DNA from: JBARRS01 sp049644345 | GTDB taxonomy: Bacteria; Actinomycetota; Thermoleophilia; Gaiellales; Gaiellaceae | Reading direction: 5' to 3' | DNA: 42,349 nt | Assembly (NCBI GenBank): GCA_049644345.1 | Contig: JBARRS010000175.1 | Span: 1 to 42,349, forward strand | Shown here: positions 7,999 to 15,616 of the stretch, piece after piece | Layout: the number at the start of each line of letters is the position of its first letter | Numbering within the stretch: the first letter of the stretch is position 1 | Program-made: the position numbers and the translations under genes | Notes under the pieces: generated by a model | The model's input: only the letters and a program-made list of their open reading frames with translations | Database searches by the model: none | What the model was told of the DNA's origin: nothing

Positions 7999-9209
7999 GT
8001 CGGCTCCCTCCCGCGTAGCGTCAGCCTGAGCTTCCGGCGCACCTGCCAGAGGTACAGGATCAGGACGTCGGCTCCCACGAAGAGCACAACGAGCCCCTGA
8101 ATGAGCAGCGTCAGGTTCGACGCGAGCTCGGGCCTGAAGACGCTTGGGTCGAGGTTCCGGGATGACGTGCCGTTCACGAGGGCGCCGAACAGGAGCGCGG
8201 AGAAGACGATCCCGATCGAGGTGTTCCGACCAAGCAGCGCGACGGCGATGCCGATGAACCCGATCTGCGACGTCTGGATGTCGTTCACGTTGAGGCGAAA
8301 CTCCCAGCCGAGGACGTCCATCGCGCCGGCGAGGCCTGCGAACACTCCCGCCACGGCCATAGCGAGGAAGTAGTTCCGCGCGACGCTGATCCCGCTGTAC
8401 CTCGCGGCTTCGGGGTTTAGCCCGACGGCGCGCACCTCGTAGCCCAGCGTCGTGCGGTTGAGGGTGACCCAGTAGACGACCAACGCCGCCAGCGCGATGA
8501 AGAAGCCGATGTGCAGGCCCTGCAGCACGGGATCGCCCCAGAAGACATGGAGCTTCGCCGACGGGAGAATGTCATTCGAGACGGGCACCGCGGACTGCTT
8601 TGGGTTGTGCAGCGGCCCGCCGAGCCCGAACAGATAGGCGCCGCCCCAGTAGGCGATCCAGTTGAGCATGATCGTCGTGATCACCTCGTGCGCCCCGACC
8701 GTCGCCTTCAGGACGCCCGCAATGCCTGCGTAGACAGCGCCGGCGAGCGCTGCGAGCACGACCGCGAGGACCGCGTGCTCTGGACCGGTCATGCCCGCAA
8801 AAGACGAACCGACCCAGACAGCGATGATGCTGCCCACCGCGTACTGGCCTTGGCCGCCGATGTTGAAGAGGCCGCAGCGGAACGCGAACGCGACGGCGAG
8901 GCCCGTCAGGATCAGCGTGGTCGTGAGCAGAAGCGTGGCCTGCAGGTTGAAAGCCGCCGTCGTTCGCTCGGACGACGAGATCCATGGGAACAGCCAGTTC
9001 AGCCCGGTGCCGTTGAAGATCGCCCGATACGTGGAGAGCGGGTTGTGTCCGGTGGCGAGCACGACGAGCCCGCCCATGAAAAAGGCGAAGATCGTGGTGA
9101 GCAGCGGCGTGATGACGCCTCCGGCACGCTGCCAGAGCGCGAGCCGCTCCGCGACGCTTGGGATCCCGGGCTCCGGCGCGGGAGTCTCGGGACCGGCGAT
9201 CTCGGTCAC
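7995..9209 (-). CDS. nucleoside ABC transporter permease, NupP-type
   Basis: 404-residue BPD_transp_2 permease, partner of the downstream permease. It has about nine membrane segments, the motif FRCGLFNIGGQGQYAVGSI and the loop LGYEVRAVGLNPEAARYSGI (about residues 255-275) that contacts the ATPase. Residues 1-35 are cytoplasmic and Pro-rich. GTG 9209 overlaps the ATPase stop codon as GTGA, and its own stop overlaps the next start as ATGA, so the three genes are translationally coupled. In B. subtilis the corresponding pair is NupP/NupQ. Pairing of two distinct permeases with one double ATPase and a BMP binding protein is the standard layout. Confidence 0.92.
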   Translation of the reverse strand: MTEIAGPETPAPEPGIPSVAERLALWQRAGGVITPLLTTIFAFFMGGLVVLATGHNPLSTYRAIFNGTGLNWLFPWISSSERTTAAFNLQATLLLTTTLILTGLAVAFAFRCGLFNIGGQGQYAVGSIIAVWVGSSFAGMTGPEHAVLAVVLAALAGAVYAGIAGVLKATVGAHEVITTIMLNWIAYWGGAYLFGLGGPLHNPKQSAVPVSNDILPSAKLHVFWGDPVLQGLHIGFFIALAALVVYWVTLNRTTLGYEVRAVGLNPEAARYSGISVARNYFLAMAVAGVFAGLAGAMDVLGWEFRLNVNDIQTSQIGFIGIAVALLGRNTSIGIVFSALLFGALVNGTSSRNLDPSVFRPELASNLTLLIQGLVVLFVGADVLILYLWQVRRKLRLTLRGREPT

Positions 9210-10738
9210 GCCGGCACCTCTTCGCGGCCGGCGCCGCCCGCCATCGCCAACCCGAGCTCCTCCTCGGAGACCTCCGGGGGGAACTCGTTGGCGATGCGTC
9301 CCTCGTACATCACGAGGATCCGGTCGGAGAGCGACAGAATCTCCTCCAGCTCGAGCGAGACGAGCAGGATTGCGCAGCCCCCGTCGCGCGCGGCAACAAG
9401 CCGGCGGTGGACGTACTCGATCGCGCCCACGTCGAGCCCGCGGGTGGGCTGGGCAGCCAGGAGCACGCGGGGGTCGCGGGCGATCTCGCGGGCGAGCACC
9501 AACTTCTGCTGGTTGCCGCCGGAGAGGGCAGCGGCACGGGTCTGGGGCGTCCCGCCCCGCACGTCGAACTCTTTCAACAGCTTGGCGGCCCGTCGGATGA
9601 GACGCCGCGGGAAGAGCCAGCCCCAGCGCGAGTTCGGCGGGTGTCGGTAGTCCTCGAGCGCCAGGTTCTCGGCGAGCGTGAATTCGAGCACTAGACCGCG
9701 GCGCTGCCGGTCCTCGGGAATGTGACCGACGCCTGCATCGAGCACGCCGCGGGCCGGGACACCCTGGATCTCTTCCCCCGCCACTCTGATTCGGCCCTCG
9801 ACGAGGGTGCGAAGCCCGCTGAGTGCGTCGATGACCTCGGTCTGGCCGTTGCCGTCTACCCCGGCGACTCCGACGATCTCGCCCGCGCTAACGGAGAACG
9901 ACACGCCGTGGACCTTTTCGATCCCACGGTCGTCCTCAACGGTGAGATCCTCGACCTCGAGCAAGACGCCGGCGGCCTGCGCCGGCGCCTTGTCGACTCG
10001 CAAGAGCACCTCGCGCCCGACCATCATGCGCGCGAGATCGGCCTCGGTCGCCCCCTCTTTCGCCACGGTGTCGACCCGCTTGCCGCGTCGCAGGACGCTA
10101 ATGCGGTCCGCGATCTCGAGGACCTCGTTCAGTTTGTGGGTGATGAAGATGACGGACATGCCCTTGCGCGTCAGCGTCCGCAGGATCTCGAACAGCTCGC
10201 CGGCCTCCTGCGGCGTCAGGACGGCTGTCGGCTCGTCGAGGATCAGGATGTCGGCGTTGCGGTAGAGCGCCTTCAGGATCTCGACCCGCTGTTGCTGCCC
10301 CACGCCGATGTTCTGAACTCTCGCGCGTGGGTCGATCGCGAACTTGAAGCTCTTCGAGAGCTCTCGCACGCGCTGCTCCGCGGCGTCGAGGTCGAGGAGC
10401 ACCCCGGCGTGGGTCGGCTCGGTCGCGAGAACGATGTTCTCTGCCACCGTCATCACCGGGATCAACATGAAGTGCTGGTGCACCATCCCGATCCCGGCGT
10501 CGATCGCGTCGCGCGGCGAGCGGAAGGAGGCCCGCTTTCCCTTGACGAGGATCTCGCCCTCGTCGGGGTGATAGAGGCCGTAGAGGACGTTCATCAGCGT
10601 CGACTTGCCGGCGCCGTTCTCCCCGAGAAGCGCGTGCACCTCGCCCGCACGCAGGTCGAAGTCGACATGGTCGTTCGCCACCACGCCCGGAAACCGCTTC
10701 GTAATCCCCTTCAGCTCGAGGATCGGCGCGTCCTGCAT
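9206..10738 (-). CDS. nucleoside ABC transporter ATP-binding protein, NupO-type
   Basis: 510-residue protein with two fused ABC cassettes that drives BMP-type nucleoside import. First half: Walker A GENGAGKST (near residue 40), a Q-rich signature VGQQQRVEILKAL and Walker B ILILDEPTAVL. Second half: a degenerate Walker A (GVDGNGQTE), the signature LSGGNQQKLVLAREI and LLAAQPTRGLD, where Gln replaces the Walker B Glu. That asymmetry is usual in this subfamily, in which one site is weakly hydrolytic. I chose ATG 10738 over an upstream in-frame ATG because MQDAPILELKGITKRFPGV is the family start. The extra 28 residues would read through the bmpA-nupO hairpin. Confidence 0.94.
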   Translation of the reverse strand: MQDAPILELKGITKRFPGVVANDHVDFDLRAGEVHALLGENGAGKSTLMNVLYGLYHPDEGEILVKGKRASFRSPRDAIDAGIGMVHQHFMLIPVMTVAENIVLATEPTHAGVLLDLDAAEQRVRELSKSFKFAIDPRARVQNIGVGQQQRVEILKALYRNADILILDEPTAVLTPQEAGELFEILRTLTRKGMSVIFITHKLNEVLEIADRISVLRRGKRVDTVAKEGATEADLARMMVGREVLLRVDKAPAQAAGVLLEVEDLTVEDDRGIEKVHGVSFSVSAGEIVGVAGVDGNGQTEVIDALSGLRTLVEGRIRVAGEEIQGVPARGVLDAGVGHIPEDRQRRGLVLEFTLAENLALEDYRHPPNSRWGWLFPRRLIRRAAKLLKEFDVRGGTPQTRAAALSGGNQQKLVLAREIARDPRVLLAAQPTRGLDVGAIEYVHRRLVAARDGGCAILLVSLELEEILSLSDRILVMYEGRIANEFPPEVSEEELGLAMAGGAGREEVPA

Positions 10739-10745
10739 CGGGCGG

Positions 10746-10751
10746 ATTCTA
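10746..10751 (-). promoter_or_regulatory. candidate -10 element before nupO
   Basis: TAGAAT on the minus strand ends 7 nt before the nupO ATG at 10738, the same geometry as other putatively leaderless genes here. No recognisable -35 is present. It lies just downstream of the strong hairpin after bmpA, so it could give the ATPase and permeases transcription independent of bmpA. Confidence 0.35.
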
Positions 10752-10782
10752 TGGACGAGCCTGTCTGGAGTTTTCCCGAAGG

Positions 10783-10812
10783 CGAGAGGCGGGCCTGGCG
10801 GCCCGCCTCTCG
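10783..10812 (-). other. strong stem-loop between bmpA and nupO
   Basis: A perfect 13-bp stem with a 4-nt loop lies 26 nt after the bmpA stop. The T-run (TTTT) follows it on the plus strand, not on the minus strand where the genes run, so it is not a classic intrinsic terminator for bmpA. As a 3'-protective hairpin or partial terminator it could keep the binding-protein message more abundant than the transporter message. Confidence 0.65.
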
Positions 10813-10838
10813 TTTTAGGCACCTGTTAAGCCCGATGG

Positions 10839-11909
10839 TTAGAGCTTGGCCGGCGGCTTGATCTTGCCGGAGATGATCAGCTTCTTGATCGCGTTCATCT
10901 TGGTGATGAACGCCTTCGGCACCTTCGAACTGATCTTGCCGACGTCCTGACCATGGTTCTTCAGATCGAACACCAGGTCGCGGCCGCCCTTGAACGTCCC
11001 GTTCTTCACCGCCTTGATCACGTCGAACGTCGCCAGGTCGACGCGCTTCACGCCGCTCGTCAGGATGTGCGCGCCGAGGTAGGCCTGATCGGCGTCCACG
11101 CCGATTCCCCAGACCGGTCGCTTGCCCTTGTGGTGCTCCTTCGCCGCGTCGAGCGCGCCGAGACCGCAGCCGCCGGCGACCTGGAAGATCACCTGCGAGC
11201 CGCGCGCGATCTGGTTCTCGGCGAGGCTCTTGCACTTCGGCGACGCGGAGACCGGGAACTGGTTGGAGTAGTCGATCAGCACCGTGACCTTGGGGTTCGA
11301 CTTCTTGGCGCCCGCCTTGTAGCCCGCGATCCAGTTGTTCACCGATGGGAGCGACTGGCCACCGACGGCGCTCACGACTTGCTTCCCGCCCTGTTTCTTG
11401 ACCATCAAGCCGGCCAGATAGCCAACGAGGTAGCCGGACTGCTCGGACTTGAAGAAGAGCCCGTCCGTGTTCTTGGGGCTATGCGTGAGAACACCGCCGC
11501 ATGTTGAGAAGGAGTTCTTGTCGCAGTAGTCGATGATCGCGAAGTCGAGGTTCGGGAATTTCTGCGCGACTGTGTCGATCGCGTCTGCCATCAAGAACCC
11601 GACGCCGATGATGATTTTGTAGTTCAGGTGCGCGAGCGTCGTCAGGTTCGGGATGTAGTCGCCGCCCGACTTAGACTCGATCACGCGGGTCGAAACCTTG
11701 AGCTCCTTCTGCGCCTTCAGTCGCCCGAGGTTGGCGAGATGATTGAAGGAGCGGTCGTTGAGGCCGCCGATGTCGGTGACGAGACCGGCCTTGACCGTCG
11801 CTTGGGCTGTGCCCTGCGACTGGGTTCTTGCATTACCAGTCGCCGCGACGACGAGCAGGATGATGAGCGCCGCAGTCAAGAGCGGCAGCGCAAAGAACCG
11901 TGCTCTCAT
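10839..11909 (-). CDS. BMP-family nucleoside/sugar substrate-binding protein
   Basis: 356-residue solute-binding protein of the BmpA/PnrA/NupN family that captures ligand outside the membrane for the ABC importer encoded downstream. An N-terminal signal (basic MRAR, hydrophobic segment about 7-24, ATGNA) is followed by the family start AGLVTDIGGLNDRSFNHLA. Later motifs include FLMADAIDTVAQKFPNLDFAIIDY, SEQSGYLVGYLAGLM, VFQVAGGCGLGALDAA-type and WGIGVDADQ. Most relatives are lipoproteins, but no lipobox cysteine is visible, so it should be a freely secreted or helix-anchored protein. Four cysteines lie in the mature part. ATG 11909 has a strong GGAGG 6 nt upstream, one of the few clear ribosome binding sites on a first gene here. 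First gene of the transporter operon. Confidence 0.93.
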   Translation of the reverse strand: MRARFFALPLLTAALIILLVVAATGNARTQSQGTAQATVKAGLVTDIGGLNDRSFNHLANLGRLKAQKELKVSTRVIESKSGGDYIPNLTTLAHLNYKIIIGVGFLMADAIDTVAQKFPNLDFAIIDYCDKNSFSTCGGVLTHSPKNTDGLFFKSEQSGYLVGYLAGLMVKKQGGKQVVSAVGGQSLPSVNNWIAGYKAGAKKSNPKVTVLIDYSNQFPVSASPKCKSLAENQIARGSQVIFQVAGGCGLGALDAAKEHHKGKRPVWGIGVDADQAYLGAHILTSGVKRVDLATFDVIKAVKNGTFKGGRDLVFDLKNHGQDVGKISSKVPKAFITKMNAIKKLIISGKIKPPAKL

Positions 11910-11958
11910 GCAATTCCTCCCTAGCGCGGTGGAAAGTGATCGGATGCTAAACCCCTGA

Positions 11959-11976
11959 GCGCTCGTTTACGAGCGC
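11959..11976 (-). promoter_or_regulatory. 18-nt palindrome upstream of bmpA, likely operator
   Basis: GCGCTCGT-AA-ACGAGCGC is a perfect inverted repeat (8-bp arms) centred about 58 nt before the bmpA start. A further GCTCGT half-site lies about 20 nt upstream (11988-12000 region). A TAGCAT hexamer close to the start-proximal side would make the palindrome overlap the -35 region. This is consistent with repression by a dimeric regulator not encoded in the window. Confidence 0.45.
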
Positions 11977-12044
11977 CACCTCTCTTTGACGAGCGGCGCC
12001 CGGTTCGGTTAGTGACTACCCGCTCGAGCTCGCCCTTGCCGCTG

Positions 12045-12103
12045 AGGCGCCGTCTTGCGGCACCGACCAAGAAAGGACGTGGCGGCTACGCCGCCGCCTC
12101 CGT
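12045..12103 (-). repeat. two-hairpin repeat element, copy 1 (after ftsK)
   Basis: This 59-nt element begins directly after the ftsK stop codon. Hairpin 1 has a 6-bp stem with a 3-nt loop. A conserved single-stranded segment ACGTCCTTTCTTGGTCGG follows, then hairpin 2 with a 7-bp stem including one G-U pair. A second copy follows the TPR gene (41623-41682). By hand alignment 43 of 59 positions match with one gap. Two base pairs of hairpin 1 are changed on both sides, and the G-U pair of hairpin 2 becomes G-C. The pyrimidine-rich run after hairpin 1 could allow weak termination. Confidence 0.6.
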
Positions 12104-14338
12104 CTAATCCCGGTTTGCGACAGCGCTTACGACGCGATTGACGTCGCCGTCCGCGATCAGCACGCGGCGCGGCTTCGAGCCCTCGTAGCCCGAGATGATC
12201 CCGCGGCGCTCCAGCATGTCGATCAGGCGGCCGGCCCGCGTGTAGCCGACGCGGAGGCGCCGCTGGAGCAGGGAGACGGACGCGGTCTGCGTCTGGACGA
12301 CGACCTCGATCGCGCGCTCGAGCAGCGGGTCCTCGTCCGGGTCGAACTCCTCGTCGGAGTCGGCGTCGAAGGCCGGCTCGGGGGTCTCGAGGAGGGATTC
12401 GTCGAGCTCCTGCTCGCGCTGGGCTCGACACTGCTCCACGATCAGGGCGATCTCCTCTTCCCCGACGAACGCCCCCTGGAGCCGCTGCAGGCGCGAGGTG
12501 CCGAGTGGCTTGAAGAGCATGTCTCCCTGGCCGAGGAGGCTCTCCGCCCCACCCTGGTCGAGGACGACGCGCGAGTCTGTCTGGCTCGAGACGGCGAAGG
12601 CGATCCGGCTGGGGACGTTTGCCTTGATCATCCCGGTGATCACGTCCACGGAAGGACGTTGGGTCGCGAGCACGAGGTGGACGCCGACGGCGCGCGACTT
12701 CTGCGCGAGCCGAATGACCGCGTCCTCGACCTCCTGCGGCGAGATCATCATCAGGTCGGCGAGCTCGTCGATCACGACGAGCAGGTACGGCAGCGTCGGC
12801 TCGCCGCGTGAGCGGAAGGCCCGGTTCGCCTCGGGCAGGTTGCGGGCCCGCACGGCGCTGAGGCGCTCGTAGCGACGCTCCATCTCCCCCACGACGTTCC
12901 GCAGCACCGCGGATGCCTCCTTCGGGCTCGAGACCACCGGTGTGAGCAGGTGCGGGATCGATTCGTAGTACCCGAGCTCGATCCGCTTCGGGTCGATCAG
13001 GATCAGCCGCACCTCGTCCGGGGTCGCCCGCAGCAGGATCGAGGTGAGGATCGTGTTGATGCAGCCGGACTTGCCCGAGCCGGTCGTGCCGGCGATCAGG
13101 ATGTGGGGCATCCGGGCGAGGTCGGTCCAGATCGCCGAGCCGGAGATGTCCTTGCCCAGCCAGACCGAAAGCGGGCTCGCAGTCCCGGGCAGGTCGTCGA
13201 AGATGTCCCCGAGCGTGACGAGGTTCGGGCTCTGGTTGGGAACCTCGACGCCGACGGCCTGCTTGCCGGGGATCGGCGCGAGGATCCGGATCTCCGTTGT
13301 CGCGAGCGCGTACGAGAGGTCGTCCTTGAGGGCGGCGACCTTCGAGACCTTGGTTCCGGGAGCGAGCTGAAGCTCGTAGCGCGTCACGCGCGGGCCGGAG
13401 ATCTGGCCGACGACACTCGCGTCGACGCCGAAGTTCGCGAGTGTCTGGACGAGCGCCTCGGCGACCCGCTCGCCCGCCGCCGTCGACGAGCTGTTCGAAG
13501 GCGGAGAGCGTCGCAGGACGTCACGGTCGGGGAGCCGGTAGTCGGCGTGCTCGCTCGTGACATCGAACAGGTTCTGCTCGGGCTCCTCCGCGTGCAATGG
13601 CGCCAGCTGTCCTTCCTGGACGAGCTCCGGGAACTCCTCCACGACGTCAACCGGCGGCCGAGCCGGCACCGCGGGGATCGGCGAGTCGATCACCTCGAGC
13701 TGGGGCGGCGGCGCGAGCGCGAACTCGCGGCTCTTCCGAACGGTTGCGCGCAGTGACCGCCCCGAGCCGCGGATGACCGCGCCGGCGGAGGCGCCGGTGA
13801 GCAGCAGCGAGCCGGCGACGATCAGCGTCGAGCCGACGATCACGGTGCCGGTCCCGCCCAGCAGCAGGCCGAGCCCGCCTCCAAAGGCGTGGCCGAGGAT
13901 CCCTCCCTGGCCGCTGCCGAGCGTGACCATGAGCCCGAGGAAGAGGACGCCGACGCCTGTACGGAACGGACGCACGTCGACGAGGTCGCTCCGCGCGAGC
14001 ATCAGCCCACCGACGGTGAGGAGCGCGAGCGGCAGGACGTAGGCGGCAGCGCCGAGGAGCGCCCCGGTCGCATCGGCCGCCAAGGCGCCGGCGAAGCCAC
14101 CGCCCCAGCCGATCCAGAGCACGGTCGCAAGGAACAGTCCCACGGCGACGAGCGCGAGCCCGAGCAGCTCGGGATGCTGATGGCCACGCGTCTTCTGCGC
14201 GCGTCTCTTCCGCCTCACGCGCGCAGGCGTGCGCGGTTTGAGCAGGCTTCGCTTCTTGCGCCGGCGCGCCACGGCCGCTCGTTCGACGCGGCTCGAGCGA
14301 TCCCTCCGAACCCCGACAGGGAATCCGGCCACGAGCAT
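12104..14338 (-). CDS. ftsK: DNA translocase FtsK/SpoIIIE
   Basis: 744-residue septal DNA translocase that pumps chromosomes through the closing division septum. It has a basic N terminus, four membrane helices (about residues 58-185), an acidic linker (210-290) and the alpha/beta motor domain. Walker A is AGTTGSGKSGCIN (417-424 core), Walker B is LLVVIDELADLMM, and LATQRPSVDVITG follows. A C-terminal winged-helix gamma domain (about 675-740; RLRVGYTRAGRLIDMLERRG) reads KOPS/SRS-type DNA signals. Length fits actinobacterial and Firmicute forms. Neither candidate start (ATG 14338 or GTG 14272, the latter beginning VARRRKKRS) has a ribosome binding site; the longer form is listed. It stands alone in transcription direction next to the transporter operon, as spoIIIE-linked BMP operons do in several Firmicutes. 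Confidence 0.95.
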   Translation of the reverse strand: MLVAGFPVGVRRDRSSRVERAAVARRRKKRSLLKPRTPARVRRKRRAQKTRGHQHPELLGLALVAVGLFLATVLWIGWGGGFAGALAADATGALLGAAAYVLPLALLTVGGLMLARSDLVDVRPFRTGVGVLFLGLMVTLGSGQGGILGHAFGGGLGLLLGGTGTVIVGSTLIVAGSLLLTGASAGAVIRGSGRSLRATVRKSREFALAPPPQLEVIDSPIPAVPARPPVDVVEEFPELVQEGQLAPLHAEEPEQNLFDVTSEHADYRLPDRDVLRRSPPSNSSSTAAGERVAEALVQTLANFGVDASVVGQISGPRVTRYELQLAPGTKVSKVAALKDDLSYALATTEIRILAPIPGKQAVGVEVPNQSPNLVTLGDIFDDLPGTASPLSVWLGKDISGSAIWTDLARMPHILIAGTTGSGKSGCINTILTSILLRATPDEVRLILIDPKRIELGYYESIPHLLTPVVSSPKEASAVLRNVVGEMERRYERLSAVRARNLPEANRAFRSRGEPTLPYLLVVIDELADLMMISPQEVEDAVIRLAQKSRAVGVHLVLATQRPSVDVITGMIKANVPSRIAFAVSSQTDSRVVLDQGGAESLLGQGDMLFKPLGTSRLQRLQGAFVGEEEIALIVEQCRAQREQELDESLLETPEPAFDADSDEEFDPDEDPLLERAIEVVVQTQTASVSLLQRRLRVGYTRAGRLIDMLERRGIISGYEGSKPRRVLIADGDVNRVVSAVANRD

Positions 14339-14379
14339 GCCGCGTAACGACCGTTGTCCTCAACCCGAAGGAGCCTGCC

Positions 14380-15054
14380 ATGAAGATCGCCGCACCCAAG
14401 GCGCTCCTGGACGGCGCGGCTCGAGTAGAGGACGACCACCATCCCGCCGGGCGTCACGTCCCCTCGTTCGGATCGATCCGCTCCTTCCGCTCGGTCACCG
14501 GCGGCGCGAGCTGGCGTGTCTCGGTGCAGGTCTCGGGGGTCATCGACCACCCGGGCAAGGTCTTCGTCGCCTGGCAGGACTGCCGCTTCCGCTTCAACTG
14601 CAGCTCGAACGACCTCGTCATGAGCACGGCGACCCCAGCCTCCTATCCGACGTGGTCAGCGGTCACGCGCATCCCGATCGACGGCACGGCGAGCACCGTG
14701 GACCACTTCATCCCGGGACTGGCGGTCGACCGCGGCACGTCCGGGGCCACCTTGCACCTCGGGCTCGCCTACTACTTCGATCCGAACGCAGGCTGCAGCT
14801 TCTCGACCTGCCAGCTCGACGTCGGCTACGTCTTTTCGCACAACGGCGGCTCGACGTGGAGCGCCCCGACGCAGCTCACCGGGCAAATGTCGCTGTCCTG
14901 GCTGGCATCGACGTCGCTGGGCCGGATGGTCGGTGACTACATCTCGAGCTCGTTCGCGAACGGAGGGGTCCGGCCGGTGATCGCCGTCGCGTCGGCACCC
15001 TCCGGCGGCCTCTTCGACGAGGCGATGTTCACGACTGGAGCTCTGCTGCCGTAG
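14380..15054 (+). pseudogene. C-terminal remnant of a secreted sialidase-like (BNR-type) protein
   Basis: 224 codons remain open. From about residue 58 the product reads like the last third of secreted BNR/sialidase-like proteins common in Thermoleophilia: FVAWQDCRFRFNCSSND, VDHFIPGLAVDR, CQLDVGYVFSHNGGSTWS, GRMVGDYISSSF and APSGGLFDEAM. Such proteins normally have a signal peptide and 400-500 residues; here the N-terminal half and export signal are missing. The first 50 or so residues are unrelated low-complexity sequence. An AAGGAG box 6 nt before ATG 14380 means the remnant might still be translated. It lies divergent from ftsK and converges with the RNase J partner gene, 7 nt apart. I infer a decayed gene left by a deletion at the ftsK side. 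Confidence 0.65.
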
Positions 15055-15061
15055 GTTGCGG

Positions 15062-15616
15062 CTAGGCAGCCAGTGCGCGTAGATCCTCGAGCGTTCGGCC
15101 GAGGAGGTTCTCGCGCAGGTCGAAGAGCCCGGCCCACAGTGACGACGGGTCGAGGTCGGCGCGCATGCGGGCCGTGTCGGCGAGACCTTGAAGCGCGCGG
15201 ACGAAGACCGCGAGCTCGAGGTACGTCTGGGCGACGCGCACATCCGAGACGCGCACGCCGGCGCGCTCGAGCACGGGACCCCATTCGAGCAGCTCCGCCG
15301 CTCCCGGAGCGCCGTACCAGGAGCGCCCCTCGGCGCTGTCGGCCTCGAGCTCCAGCAGATAGCGGCCGAGCGGGCTCTCGAGTCCCGCCAGGGCGGTCTC
15401 GGCGCGGTCGGCAGCGTGGCGCAACGCGGCCTGGCGTCTTCCCGGAGTCGCGGGCTCGGGCTCGCCCCGCGCCCACCGCTCGAGCAACCGGCAGAAGGCG
15501 AGCGCCGCCGCCTCGCAGGCGCCGAGCTGGCCGACGAGCCGCCGCACCGTCGCGACCTCGGCGGCGTGCTCCTCGAGCACCTCCGCCCAGCCGGGCTCAT
15601 AGGCTCGAACGCTCAT
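15062..15616 (-). CDS. uncharacterised helical protein coupled to RNase J
   Basis: 184-residue, almost entirely helical soluble protein rich in Ala, Glu, Arg and Leu, with no membrane segment or signal peptide. I do not recognise a family. The ATG at 15616 overlaps the rnj stop as ATGA, so it is translated right after RNase J. It has two Cys in ACEAAALAFC (about residues 33-42) and a conserved-looking centre RSWYGAPGAAELLEWGPVLERAGV. The C terminus is LRENLLGRTLEDLRAL. Tight coupling suggests an RNase J-associated factor, or a protein that simply shares its regulation. It ends 7 nt from the convergent sialidase-like remnant. Confidence 0.72.
   Translation of the reverse strand: MSVRAYEPGWAEVLEEHAAEVATVRRLVGQLGACEAAALAFCRLLERWARGEPEPATPGRRQAALRHAADRAETALAGLESPLGRYLLELEADSAEGRSWYGAPGAAELLEWGPVLERAGVRVSDVRVAQTYLELAVFVRALQGLADTARMRADLDPSSLWAGLFDLRENLLGRTLEDLRALAA

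Noticed and set aside
14380..14420. First residues MKIAAPK of the sialidase-like remnant resemble the start of alanine dehydrogenase/transhydrogenase subunits.
   Set aside because: The match ends after about seven residues and no dinucleotide-binding motif follows.
14215..14550. Minus-strand open frame of 111 codons over the ftsK start and the remnant.
   Set aside because: No recognisable domain, no ribosome binding site, and it overlaps ftsK in another frame.
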